The notes under the pieces are model-generated. The model had not been told where the DNA came from and searched no databases. It saw only the letters and a list, made by a program, of their open reading frames with translations. Shown in pieces: positions 44,656 to 54,005 of a DNA stretch of 64,000 nt (positions are counted from its first letter, which is position 1; each line of letters begins with the position of its first letter). Source of the DNA: Encephalitozoon hellem ATCC 50504 (lineage: Eukaryota; Microsporidia; Unikaryonidae); NCBI RefSeq assembly GCF_000277815.2, contig NC_018472.1, positions 1-64,000 on the forward strand, read 5' to 3'. Both the position numbers and the translations under genes were made by a program.

Positions 44656-46350
44656 ATGGAAATAAGAAAATTGCCCAGAGACGTGATTTCCAGAATCTCT
44701 GCTGGAGAAGTTATCACCAGGCCCTACAGTATACTAAAGGAGACAATTGAAAACTCACTTGACGCAAACGCTACTCACATAGTGGTCAGGATTGAGCTAG
44801 ATGGCCTTTCGCTTACGATAGAGGATAATGGAGATGGAATTCATGAAGAGGACTTTGGGCTGCTCTGTAAGCAGTATTGTACTTCGAAGCTTTGCAAGGA
44901 AGAAGATCTTTTTTCTCTATCCTCGTACGGGTTTCGTGGAGAGGCTCTTTCCTCAATAAGTCGATGCTCCAGAATCAAGGTCAAAAGTAAAAGAAAGGAA
45001 AGTGAAATAGGGTATGAGGCTGTGTACAGAGACACAGAAATGGTGGCAATGAAGGGTATTGGGATGAGAGATGGAACTGTTGTTGAAATCAAAAGTATCT
45101 TCTACAATAATAAGGCCAGGGAGAAGCATTTCTCAAAGAAAAGGGAAGAAGTCCGCGAAATGATGTGGCTAGTGGGAATATTCTCGGTGTTCAACGAAAA
45201 TACTTCCTTTGACCTGTTCTACGGAGAGAAGTTACAGGAGCTGCCTAAGGCCAGGTCGAACCCCCATCATGATGGGCGCTCTAACGGAGATAAAGCTCGG
45301 CAGAAAGTCAAAATGTTGAACGAGCTCTACAAAGCAAACGATGGGCTTCTTTTTGAGTTTAACGGAGACCATCTTATTATATTTTCAACTCCGCAATTCA
45401 ACCTGAAGAAAGGGGCGTTTATACTTTTTGTAAACGGAAGGCTGGTTGTAAGCCACGAGATGAAAGAAGCACTGTTCAAAGCGTATAAGGACTTGATTCC
45501 TCCCGACAGGCGGCCTTTTATATATATAGAGCTTAGTGTAGAAAAGAGCACAGTTGATGTTAATGTCCATCCAAGCAAAAGAGAGGTCCTTTTTGCCAAT
45601 GAAGAATCCGTGACCCAGGAGCTGTTCAAATGCATTTCGAATAGGCTATGTGGGATGGAATATAAGCAAAAGACATTGAAACCACTTCTCAGTGAAGTCA
45701 AGTTTCAAAGTCCGATTAAGGTGTACTCAGACCCTGGATCACAATCTATCGCAGAGTGTTTGGAAAAAGATAGAAAGGAAAAAAGAGAGTTCAGACTCCT
45801 TTCTCTCAAAAGACTGAAGTCTGAGCTAGTTGACGTTGACACTGCATTCTTTAGATCTCTGAACTACGTAGGAATAAAGGATAGAGACACGATTCTAGTT
45901 CAGCATGGATCATCGCTCCTCAATTGCAAAACTGTTCCCCTGCTCAAGGAATATCTCTATCAGTCTTTGGTTAATGACTTTGGGAACTTCGAAAAGAAGA
46001 GAACACTCATTCCCCTCCAGTCCAGGATAGAAGACAAGATAAAAGCATTGCTCGATGACTACTTTTCCATAGAGATAGTAGGGGAAAACATTGTCGGCAT
46101 TCCTGTTATATCGACGATTTGTGTAGACACTCCTGAAATATGGTCGAAATTTGACGTAAAAAAAAGCCTTGAATATGAGACGCTAGAGAGCATAATTGAT
46201 ACACTGTCCACGTTATACTCCTCGGCAGAGATGTCCTTGAAGCTATTCAACATTGTTAAAAGAAGGATAGTTGGAACACCAAGTGCATTGGAGTGCTTTG
46301 GGCTTATAACAACACTCAAGGAGCTCTACAGGAATTTTGAGAGATGCTGA
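44656..46350 (+). CDS. MLH1: DNA mismatch repair protein MLH1
   Basis: 564 residues from ATG 44656; the frame starts upstream only at a TTG. N-terminal GHKL ATPase: IRKLPRDVISRISAGEVI (3-20), KETIENSLDAN (28-38; catalytic Glu29, Mg-binding Asn33), DNGDGI (57-62), YGFRGEALSS (91-100). The transducer domain follows (VDVNVHPSKREVLF near 310). The C-terminus ends precisely in FERC, the hallmark of MLH1 that completes the PMS1/PMS2 endonuclease site; this separates it from PMS-type proteins. The linker is very short compared with yeast MLH1 (769). Confidence 0.9.
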   Translation: MEIRKLPRDVISRISAGEVITRPYSILKETIENSLDANATHIVVRIELDGLSLTIEDNGDGIHEEDFGLLCKQYCTSKLCKEEDLFSLSSYGFRGEALSSISRCSRIKVKSKRKESEIGYEAVYRDTEMVAMKGIGMRDGTVVEIKSIFYNNKAREKHFSKKREEVREMMWLVGIFSVFNENTSFDLFYGEKLQELPKARSNPHHDGRSNGDKARQKVKMLNELYKANDGLLFEFNGDHLIIFSTPQFNLKKGAFILFVNGRLVVSHEMKEALFKAYKDLIPPDRRPFIYIELSVEKSTVDVNVHPSKREVLFANEESVTQELFKCISNRLCGMEYKQKTLKPLLSEVKFQSPIKVYSDPGSQSIAECLEKDRKEKREFRLLSLKRLKSELVDVDTAFFRSLNYVGIKDRDTILVQHGSSLLNCKTVPLLKEYLYQSLVNDFGNFEKKRTLIPLQSRIEDKIKALLDDYFSIEIVGENIVGIPVISTICVDTPEIWSKFDVKKSLEYETLESIIDTLSTLYSSAEMSLKLFNIVKRRIVGTPSALECFGLITTLKELYRNFERC

Positions 46351-46429
46351 GCTCCCAAAGCGAGATGCAGGAGTATTAAAATTTTTCCTACATTCTGTAA
46401 ATTGAAAGACCTGTGTGATGACCCTCTAA

Positions 46430-48328
46430 ATGAATAAAGACGAATATGAGAAGCTGTATAGAAGATCTATTGAAGACAAGGAAGGTTTCTGGGGAGAACA
46501 GGCAAGGTCGCTCCTTAAGTGGGATAAAATGTTTAGCGAGGTTTATAATAACGATTTTGAGAATTCAAAGTGGTTTGATGGAGGTATGCTGAATGCTTGT
46601 TATAACTGCGTTGACAGGCATGCAGCCAGCGATCCAGACAGGATTGCGATTATATATGATGGAAATGATGGGGAGTCTATTCGTTACACATTTAAGGATG
46701 TTCTTGATGAGGTCATAAGGATTTCTGCGGTGCTCAAAAGGGAAGGACTTGAGAAAGGGGACACCGTGGCTATGTACATGGCCATGTCTCCGTATGCAGT
46801 CTTTTCTGCACTTGCATGTGCAAGGCTTGGGCTTGTCCACAATGCTATTTTTGGAGGCTTCAGTGCAAGTAGCGTAGCACTAAGGCTTGATGATTCGAAT
46901 GCCAAGCTGTTGGTTGTCCAAGATGTCGTTGTGAGGCAGAGCTCAACCATAAACTTTCTTGAGAACACACGAAAAGCTCTTGAAGGCAGGGCTATACCTG
47001 TTCTGGTTTTCGATACTCTTTTCAGTGAAGAAAAGATCTTAGACGAATTAGGTGGGGTTGGAGGCAGGATCCTGGTATGGTCGAAGGTCATGAAAGAAAA
47101 GAACGAGTTTATTCCTTGTGTTTCTGTCAATGCTGAGGACAGGCTTTTCTACCTGTACACAAGCGGAAGTACGGGAAAGCCAAAGGGGATCATTCATACA
47201 ACCGGTGGGTACATGGTGTATGCAACTCTCACATCCAAAATATGCTTTGATCTTCGGAAAGATGATGTCTTTGCTTGCACGGCGGATATTGGATGGATCA
47301 CTGGCCATACATACGTTATTTATGGCCCTTTGTCCAACGGAGTCACTACAGTGGTATTTGGAGGAACACCATTCTATCCTTCGCATCTCAGGCTTTTCAA
47401 AATGGTTGAGAAACACAGAATAACTCAGTTGTACACAGCACCAACTGTAATTAGGACATTAAGGAAGTGCTTTTCCACCATGCCATCAAATCATAAGTAT
47501 AACCTGACATCGTTAAGAATTCTTGGGTCTGTTGGAGAGCCTATAAATAGGCCTGCTTATTTATGGTTCAGCGAGAACTTCAACGGATGCCCTGTAGTTG
47601 ATACGTACTGGCAAACTGAGTCTGGAGGTGTATTGATTGCACCTATTCCATATGCTGTGGAAAGAAAGCCTGAATGTGCCTGCCTTCCATTTTTAGGCCA
47701 AGAAGTTATCATAGCAAGCTCGAGCTCAAAGGATGGCCAAGTTGTGGAGGCAAAGCCCTATGAGTTGGGACGCATTCTTTTCAAGGGGTCTTGGCCTGGA
47801 ATAGCCAGGGGCATTCTAGGAGACCCTGAGAGGTTTAGGAGGGGATACTTTCTCTACAAGGGGTTCTATTTTACTGGGGACGAGGGCTACAAAGACTCGT
47901 CTGGACATATATGGATTAGAGGAAGGGCTGATGACGTAATAAATGTTTCTGGTCATAGGATCAGTACTGCAGAGGTGGAAAGTGCAGCATGCATGGATCC
48001 GCATGTGGCCGAGGCGGCAGCTATTGCTGAGAACGATGAAATTACTGGGCAAGCCCTCTGCTTCTTTGTGGTGCTGAAGGACAAGGAGATCTCTAGAGAA
48101 AAGGTGAGAGCATCTCTGAGAGAAACATTAAGAAATAGAATCGGAAAGTTTGTCAATGCCAAAAGCGTTTACTTTTGTGAAGGAATTCCCAAGACTGCAA
48201 CTGGAAAGATTATGAGGAGAGTCTTGAAGAGCATTTTGGCTGGGGACTCTCCGGGAGATGTATCGACCTGCACCAATGTAGATGTTATTGAAGATTTGAA
48301 GGAAATCACCGAATCAGAGGCAAATTAA
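46430..48328 (+). CDS. ACS: Acetyl-CoA synthetase
   Basis: 632 residues, standard length. It makes acetyl-CoA from acetate, ATP and CoA. Motifs: A3 LYTSGSTGKPKGIIHT (about 241-256), GWITGHTYVIYGPL, DTYWQTESGG (about 392-401), GDEGYKDSSGHIWIRGRADDVINVSGHRIST (about 482-512), and the catalytic-lysine segment PKTATGKIMRR near 606-616. An N-terminal FWGEQARSLLKWDK segment matches the ACS_N domain. Microsporidia lack a TCA cycle, so it probably feeds lipid precursors or protein acetylation in the cytosol. Confidence 0.95.
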   Translation: MNKDEYEKLYRRSIEDKEGFWGEQARSLLKWDKMFSEVYNNDFENSKWFDGGMLNACYNCVDRHAASDPDRIAIIYDGNDGESIRYTFKDVLDEVIRISAVLKREGLEKGDTVAMYMAMSPYAVFSALACARLGLVHNAIFGGFSASSVALRLDDSNAKLLVVQDVVVRQSSTINFLENTRKALEGRAIPVLVFDTLFSEEKILDELGGVGGRILVWSKVMKEKNEFIPCVSVNAEDRLFYLYTSGSTGKPKGIIHTTGGYMVYATLTSKICFDLRKDDVFACTADIGWITGHTYVIYGPLSNGVTTVVFGGTPFYPSHLRLFKMVEKHRITQLYTAPTVIRTLRKCFSTMPSNHKYNLTSLRILGSVGEPINRPAYLWFSENFNGCPVVDTYWQTESGGVLIAPIPYAVERKPECACLPFLGQEVIIASSSSKDGQVVEAKPYELGRILFKGSWPGIARGILGDPERFRRGYFLYKGFYFTGDEGYKDSSGHIWIRGRADDVINVSGHRISTAEVESAACMDPHVAEAAAIAENDEITGQALCFFVVLKDKEISREKVRASLRETLRNRIGKFVNAKSVYFCEGIPKTATGKIMRRVLKSILAGDSPGDVSTCTNVDVIEDLKEITESEAN

Positions 48329-48391
48329 ATATCTACTGATTATTGTTTATATCTTTGATGACAGATATAATATCTCTATTTGGCTTGGGGC

Positions 48392-49558
48392 ATGAAAACA
48401 ATCAGTGAAGTAAGTGTCGAGGGGAAAAGCGTGTTTGTTCGAGTGGATTTTAATGTTCCCATTTCAAACTCCATAGTTTTGAATGATTTCAAGATAACCT
48501 CTGCTCTACCAACAATCAAGCTTATTCACTCCAAAAATCCCAAAAGGGTTATCATTGGGAGTCATCTGGGGAGGCCCAAGGGGAAGTATTCCAAGGAGTT
48601 TTCCCTCAGGCCGGTGTATTCTGTGCTAAGGGAACTTCTTAGGAGAGAGATCGATGTGGAGCTTGCTTTTTGCGACATATGGGATATTGAGAACACCCAT
48701 CATACGTGGATACTGCTTGAGAATTTGAGGTTCTGCAGTGCAGAAGAAAGGGACGATGATGAGGATGCTTCGGAACGATACAGAGATGTGTTTATGAAAA
48801 ACATGGACATTGCAGTGGTGGATGCATTTGGTTGTTTACACAGGGAATGTGGATCTATACAGAGAACTGGGTTGCCTTCATACTCTGGGCTCCTAGTTCA
48901 GAAGGAATTGGATTTTGCAGGTAGGATTGCCGAGGAGAGTATAGATCTGATGGTATTGGGCGGAAAGAAGGTATCTGATAAAGCTAAGCTACTCGAGTTT
49001 CTAGGGCAACGAGCCAAAACCCTGTTTGTTACTGGGGGAATGGCTTTCCCGTTTGTCAAATACATATTGAGAAAAGAAGTTGGAAGTAGTGTTTGTGAAG
49101 AGGTTTCAAAGGAGGAAATAGAAAGTATATATAGGTCATGCGAAGTCCATGGAACAAAAATAATCCTACCTGTTGACTTTACCATTCTCCAAAATGGAAA
49201 GGTGCAGATATCTAGAAGCATACCTTCAGAAGGAATAGCGATGGACATAGGACCTGAAACAATAGAGATCCTAAGAAAAGAGGTTTCCAAGGCAAGAGCA
49301 GTATTCTGGAATGGTCCTCCAGGCGTATTCGAAGAAAAGAACTTCTCAAATGGAACGAGAGCCCTAGTGAATGCCTTAGAGGGCCTGAAAAAAGAAGGAA
49401 AGAAGTCCTTTTGTGGCGGAGGGGAAACTGCTGGTGCAATCAAATTATTTGGTAGTTATGATGGCTTTACTTATGTATCCACTGGAGGAGGAGTACTAAT
49501 GAAGTTGTTAAGCAATGAGAAGCTTCCTGGATTGGATTTTCTATCAAAGCAGACTTGA
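48392..49558 (+). CDS. PGK1: Phosphoglycerate kinase
   Basis: 388 residues from ATG 48392; an upstream TTG start is implausible. Motifs: VFVRVDFNVP (14-23), GSHLGRPKG (about 55-63), LRFCSAEERDDDE (cf. LxNxRF...EE), DAFGCLHRE, VLGGKKVSDKAKLLEF, TGGMAFPFVK and a C-terminal FCGGGETAGAIK...STGGGVLMKLL with the nucleotide-binding loop. Slightly shorter than yeast PGK (416). It is the ATP-yielding step of glycolysis, the parasite's own ATP source. The stop lies only 21 bp from the stop of the converging Pol epsilon gene. Confidence 0.95.
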   Translation: MKTISEVSVEGKSVFVRVDFNVPISNSIVLNDFKITSALPTIKLIHSKNPKRVIIGSHLGRPKGKYSKEFSLRPVYSVLRELLRREIDVELAFCDIWDIENTHHTWILLENLRFCSAEERDDDEDASERYRDVFMKNMDIAVVDAFGCLHRECGSIQRTGLPSYSGLLVQKELDFAGRIAEESIDLMVLGGKKVSDKAKLLEFLGQRAKTLFVTGGMAFPFVKYILRKEVGSSVCEEVSKEEIESIYRSCEVHGTKIILPVDFTILQNGKVQISRSIPSEGIAMDIGPETIEILRKEVSKARAVFWNGPPGVFEEKNFSNGTRALVNALEGLKKEGKKSFCGGGETAGAIKLFGSYDGFTYVSTGGGVLMKLLSNEKLPGLDFLSKQT

Positions 49559-49579
49559 TATGGACTTGTACATGTTAGT

Positions 49580-50773
49580 CTATTTCAAGAGATGCTTGGT
49601 GCTAAGAATAACGGGGTCTCCGGAAGAAGTATCGTAGGATACAAAGGACATTTCCTCCTTGAAGCTAGGACAAGACACAAATACTACGTCTTCTACTGAT
49701 GTAACGAACGGATAAAAATCTTGGCCTACAATAAACACATCTGGAACCCCGTCAATGTCTAGGTTTGAGATTCCAAATGGATTGAAGCTGTGTTGCGACA
49801 GAACAGTCCTTACAAAAGAATCTACATAATTCCTCCCAATAAATGTTCCTTGTTCCTTGTACTTAAATACATCTTCTCGGATAACTCCTATTGAACATCC
49901 ATGAGTTTCGAGTATAAATGGATTGGTTGCAGCCCTAATGGACTTTCCATGCTCCTCGGGTATTTCTATCTCCTTTGGAAGGAATGATGGATAAAGATCA
50001 TCTGCATCAGGGCATAGGATGATGTCTGGAATTTCCACTTGAGAACTTGCTGACCTAAGGCCTTCCCTAAAACTAGTGAAAGGAATGAAAGAAGATCTTT
50101 CAGGGCAGAGCCTCCCCATGAGCACAACGATGTCTGGTGCTGTCTTGCTCAAAATTCTCCCTAGAATCCTTCCATTAATTTCATTCACTTGGAAGTCCGA
50201 AAAAAACAGTATTTTGAGGTCCTTCTTATCTATATTGGGTACTTTGCGCACTTTCTTTTCTATACTCGGGAGGTATGTCTTGAATCCCACAAACTTATCG
50301 CCAATCTTCTTGCCTTCTATGGCAACAAAGACGTTGTCACATAGGAATACATCTCCGTTGCACTTTCTCATGTCAAGAGGAATCACATCTCCTTCATCCT
50401 CAAGAACCTCTCTTCCGTTTCTATCTTTGTAATAACATCCAAAAATCGTGGCATACTCCTCACCTAGTAGGTATATGGGCTGAACCATTCTCTCTATCCT
50501 TGATAGGAGATTCCTGTACTTCAATAGCTCATTTTTCTCCTTGAATTCCTGGTTCAAAATATTATAAGCATCTTTCTTGATATTAAAAGACTCGGCAACC
50601 TCTCGGATTGAGCATATGTCTGCAAGCCTCTGCCCGTTTCTTCTTTTGTATTCTGAAGATATGGCCTTCAGCATTACCTCGTCCTTGATGTTTTCCTCCA
50701 AGTATTCCAGTACCTCGGAAGAAAGCATTATTCCTCTCTCACAAGTGAATTCCCTATAAATCCTCTCTCTCAT
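49580..50773 (-). CDS. DPB2: DNA polymerase epsilon subunit B (DPB2/POLE2-like)
   Basis: 397 residues from ATG 50773; the frame extends 12 codons to a TTG. The N-terminal helical part (about 1-110) has LEYLEENIKDEVMLKAISSEYKRR as in POLE2, an OB-like region follows (YATIFGCYYKDRNGREVLED; IPLDMRKCNGDVFLCDNVFVAIEG), then an inactivated calcineurin-like phosphoesterase domain (ILFFSDFQVN, IVVLMGRLCPERS, IPFTSFREGL, DIILCPDADD). B subunits of replicative polymerases all have this OB plus dead phosphoesterase layout; the N-terminal helices favour epsilon over alpha or delta. About 100 residues or more shorter than human POLE2 (527). Confidence 0.72.
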   Translation of the reverse strand: MRERIYREFTCERGIMLSSEVLEYLEENIKDEVMLKAISSEYKRRNGQRLADICSIREVAESFNIKKDAYNILNQEFKEKNELLKYRNLLSRIERMVQPIYLLGEEYATIFGCYYKDRNGREVLEDEGDVIPLDMRKCNGDVFLCDNVFVAIEGKKIGDKFVGFKTYLPSIEKKVRKVPNIDKKDLKILFFSDFQVNEINGRILGRILSKTAPDIVVLMGRLCPERSSFIPFTSFREGLRSASSQVEIPDIILCPDADDLYPSFLPKEIEIPEEHGKSIRAATNPFILETHGCSIGVIREDVFKYKEQGTFIGRNYVDSFVRTVLSQHSFNPFGISNLDIDGVPDVFIVGQDFYPFVTSVEDVVFVSCPSFKEEMSFVSYDTSSGDPVILSTKHLLK

Positions 50774-50815
50774 CCACAGGGGAGTTTCTTGGCCATACAG
50801 CCTTATCAAACAATT

Positions 50816-51415
50816 TTATTTAGACTTTCTGGACTCCATCTGCATTTGCTCTCTCAGCCCATTGTACTTGTCTAGCAAGTTGAAGTACTCGCTCTGGTTA
50901 TTTTTCAGTTGCTTTATCAATATGTCCCCGGACAAGATCTTTTTTCTCAGATCTACAATTTCTGCCTCCAACTCCTCTATCCTTTTGTCTTTCTTTGTAC
51001 TGTCTTCTAGCATCTCTTCGACATATTTCTTTTGATTCATGGACTGCTTTCTAAGAAGCTGTGCAGACTCTTCCTCTCTAAAGAGCAAACACATCGTTCT
51101 GACAAACATGCGGAATATAACACCAAGAAATAAGGTAAAGCCCGTCAAATACATGTTTCTCTCTGCCTGGTACAGCACAAATGGATTTATGCTGTCCTCA
51201 CCTGTGTATATCTTGTAGACAGAATCCACAAACATTATAAGTATCATTGCAAACAGGACATAGACTATGTGGAGGAAACCCCTATAGAGCTTTGACGTCT
51301 GAAAGAGCTTGATCATTCTCTTCTTAAGGTTTTTAGAAATCGGGAGTAGCATAAATGTGAACATGCACATCTCACCAAAAGCGATGCCCTGGACAAGCTG
51401 AGTGGTAATCCCCAT
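50816..51415 (-). CDS. BAP31/Yet1 family ER membrane protein
   Basis: 199 residues with three N-terminal membrane segments (about 3-22, 45-64 and 88-108) and a cytosolic coiled-coil tail (about 120-195; EELEAEIVDLRKKIL, EYFNLLDKYNGLREQM). This is the BCAP31/Yet1-Yet3 layout, ER proteins acting in export and quality control of membrane proteins. The end reads ESRKSK, not a canonical KKxx signal. It precedes the Pol epsilon subunit gene by 42 bp on the same strand. Confidence 0.8.
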   Translation of the reverse strand: MGITTQLVQGIAFGEMCMFTFMLLPISKNLKKRMIKLFQTSKLYRGFLHIVYVLFAMILIMFVDSVYKIYTGEDSINPFVLYQAERNMYLTGFTLFLGVIFRMFVRTMCLLFREEESAQLLRKQSMNQKKYVEEMLEDSTKKDKRIEELEAEIVDLRKKILSGDILIKQLKNNQSEYFNLLDKYNGLREQMQMESRKSK

Positions 51416-51493
51416 ATTGTTTAAGCATCCTGGAAAAATAAATTAAAAGACATAGGATATGAAACATTTGTTGAAAACAAATAGTTTAATGTT

Positions 51494-52696
51494 TCACTCG
51501 TCACCCCCAGGGTTTATATCCTCTGCAAGCCCTCTTCTTAGTGCAATCAGCTCACTGCGTACCCTTTGTGTGGATAAATACAATTCCTTATATGTTCCTA
51601 TTTTCATCTTGATCTTATTCAACAATGCTTCGCATATTACATTCTTGAGCCTTTCTATTTTTCTTCTTTCCAAATCCCTTTGTTCATGTGCCTTTCTTCT
51701 TCCTGCATCTAGTATGTGCTGAATGACAGAGTCCTGAGAACATTCACTTATGTACTTGATAGCTGTCTTCGCACATTCAGACGCAACCTTCGGATGAACA
51801 ATTCCACATACAAAAGCAACAATGCACATAATCGGGTTTTCTGCCGTCTCAAACAGTTTACCGATACTAAGGTCTGCCTTTGAAAGTGTGTTTTCCAATA
51901 TAGGAAGACGAAGGAAATGGAATATGCACTGCTCCTTCGTCTTGGTTTGCACATATTGGCTTACAGATTCCCACTCATCCCCAAACTTGCTAATCCCCTC
52001 CAACAGAAGAAACTCTTCCTTCTTTGACCACATTTGCTTTACCAGAGATTCAGTGATGGGAATAAAATCAGATCTTAGAACCTCTTGCGGATAATCGCCG
52101 TCGTCAATACACTTAGTGCATCTGAACACCAAAGACCTTGTAAAAAAGGTTGCTTTTCCCCCACACCCACAAGCTGCCTTCTCCAGTTGCTCCTTCACAT
52201 CAACCCTTTCTTTAGGGCACTCCTCCTTTGGAACATCTTCCATGGATTTTGTATCCACACCATCATACGACCTAAGATTCCTTATCTCCTTTTCAATCAG
52301 GCTACGATAATTGATTAGCCCCCATCTCTCAATAAACGAAAAAATTTTCAACATCATCTCAATATCTATATCTACTAATGCAAGTGCCCCTCCAATCGTT
52401 ATTGGCCTGTTTCCTTCTTCGTAACTGCCAATTATCCTGTCTCTGTTCCGCACATATTCCTCCTTTCCAATCGCTTGGATAACCTCGCCCATGCAATTGA
52501 ATTCTAATGGGCTCACCTCACCCTTTCGAAACCAGCTTGGCAACCTTACGTGGTATGTCTCGACATCCATAAAGTCCTGGGCTCCACTCTTCATTCTAAA
52601 TGCTTTGGAATCTTTCGGGGGGTTTGCATTAGGCCTCTTGCTTCCATAAATCTCTTCTATCTCAACATTTTCTTGCAACGGGAAAATGTTTTCCAT
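51494..52696 (-). CDS. SWI3/RSC8-type SWIRM-SANT chromatin remodelling subunit
   Basis: 400 residues. SWIRM domain at about 47-140 (YHVRLPSWFRKGEVSPLEF ... ERWGLINY), a zinc-binding stretch with CGCGG and CTKC (about 180-200), SANT domain at about 222-262 (MWSKKEEFLLLEGISKFGDEW, EQCIFHFLRLPI), and a C-terminal coiled coil (about 335-390). This is the order in Swi3, Rsc8 and SMARCC. The QCIFHFLRLPI segment is highly conserved in that family. Shorter than yeast Rsc8 (557). It points to a SWI/SNF-class remodeller in the nucleus. Confidence 0.88.
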   Translation of the reverse strand: MENIFPLQENVEIEEIYGSKRPNANPPKDSKAFRMKSGAQDFMDVETYHVRLPSWFRKGEVSPLEFNCMGEVIQAIGKEEYVRNRDRIIGSYEEGNRPITIGGALALVDIDIEMMLKIFSFIERWGLINYRSLIEKEIRNLRSYDGVDTKSMEDVPKEECPKERVDVKEQLEKAACGCGGKATFFTRSLVFRCTKCIDDGDYPQEVLRSDFIPITESLVKQMWSKKEEFLLLEGISKFGDEWESVSQYVQTKTKEQCIFHFLRLPILENTLSKADLSIGKLFETAENPIMCIVAFVCGIVHPKVASECAKTAIKYISECSQDSVIQHILDAGRRKAHEQRDLERRKIERLKNVICEALLNKIKMKIGTYKELYLSTQRVRSELIALRRGLAEDINPGGDE

Positions 52697-52776
52697 CCAG
52701 GGCTACCACACACAAAGAAGTTAAGAACAGCAGAGTAATTTATTCTATCTTATATCATAGAAGGAAATCCGCTTCC

Positions 52777-53937
52777 TCAGAATATCTCGTCATCATCAAC
52801 TGAAGAATAGTCTCCGTCCATTTGGTCTTCCATGTCAACTCTGTATCTTAAAATTCCGCCTATGCCCCCGAATCCTTCGATAAACTGTGTCCCTTCAGCA
52901 CTCTTGTCACTCACAAACACCAGAGCACATCCAAAGTTCTTATAGTTTTCCGCAATCCAGTCCACAAATAACTCTTCATCCCTGACATCAGGTAGGTTCT
53001 CATAAACTATAAGTGTATCCACAGCTCCCATCTCCAAGCATTGCATAGTTTCCTTCATAGTAAAACAAAACCTACCACTTTCCGTGTTGATCTCGTTGAA
53101 GAACTTTTGTAGTACTTTCTTTTCCTTAGACAGTTTCACATCCTTCAGAATGTCCTCACACAATTCAATGGCTTGGTTCAGTCCTCCCTCTCCTCCATAA
53201 TTAGTGTCAACAGTCTTTATCACCTTGATTCGACTGTCTAGCACTCGAGATAGCTCGTTCTTAAGGTCGGACTGCCCTGCCAATATAATACCCTCCACAT
53301 TCATGACACAGTTCGTCAAAAACAGATTCCCAGCTATCTCCCCAACCTTCTTGATATAGGCATTTCGCTTCTCAACTCTAAGACGTGCAAACCTTACAGA
53401 CGACTGCCCTCCTCGCCCATGCTTCTTCGGAAGATCCACGTGTATTTGCTGCAGAATCGTCTTCACGTTTCCCTGGAGGGTGGCAAACACAGTAGAGTGC
53501 CCATCCATCACAATAAATCCATACTTAGCCTCGTCTTCAAAAAGTGCTAGGAGATCATCCACATGAAACTTCGAGTCACACATGTATAGAGACGTGTTGA
53601 CAGGCTTTATAGGCTCAATCCCCACGCTGACCTTCTTTTCCTTATTCTGCTCCATAAGAACAGTCCCAACAAATATCCCGAGCCCATTGGGCGGCGTCTT
53701 GCTGTACTGCTTCAGCTTGCTCTGTGCAGAAGTAATAGCCCCTAAAACACTCAGCCTATTCACCCTCGACTTGATGTTTGATGCCGTTCCATACTCGTCA
53801 GTAAGCATCTTTGAAATCCTAGATATTTGGTCCTTAGGAGGAATGATTATCGATATCATTGAGGTCCCGTTTCCACGGCTGTCGCGAAGATTCCTCAACA
53901 GCTTCTTCATGCGCCACATCTCTACCTCATCCAGCAT
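52777..53937 (-). CDS. SUP45: Eukaryotic translation termination factor eRF1 (SUP45)
   Basis: 386 residues from ATG 53937, which gives the usual N-terminus (EMWRMKKLLRNLRDSRGNGTSM); an upstream ATG at 54006 would add 23 residues found in no eRF1. Stop-codon recognition: NIKS (54-57) and YMCDSKF (118-124, the YxCxxxF motif). Peptide release: GGQ (176-178) in HGRGGQSS. The C-terminal domain has an acidic tail (MDGDYSSVDDDEIF) as expected for eRF3 binding. Slightly shorter than yeast eRF1 (437). All termination motifs are canonical, in line with the standard code. Confidence 0.94.
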   Translation of the reverse strand: MLDEVEMWRMKKLLRNLRDSRGNGTSMISIIIPPKDQISRISKMLTDEYGTASNIKSRVNRLSVLGAITSAQSKLKQYSKTPPNGLGIFVGTVLMEQNKEKKVSVGIEPIKPVNTSLYMCDSKFHVDDLLALFEDEAKYGFIVMDGHSTVFATLQGNVKTILQQIHVDLPKKHGRGGQSSVRFARLRVEKRNAYIKKVGEIAGNLFLTNCVMNVEGIILAGQSDLKNELSRVLDSRIKVIKTVDTNYGGEGGLNQAIELCEDILKDVKLSKEKKVLQKFFNEINTESGRFCFTMKETMQCLEMGAVDTLIVYENLPDVRDEELFVDWIAENYKNFGCALVFVSDKSAEGTQFIEGFGGIGGILRYRVDMEDQMDGDYSSVDDDEIF

Positions 53938-54005
53938 CCCATGGGCAGCTCCATAAATATTTTTATACTTCGAAGATCCATGCAGTAGAATAACTAGAAA
54001 GCACA

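Noticed and set aside
44656..46350. PMS1 identity for the mismatch repair gene
   Set aside because: The exact FERC C-terminus is a feature of MLH1, and no endonuclease motif is present.
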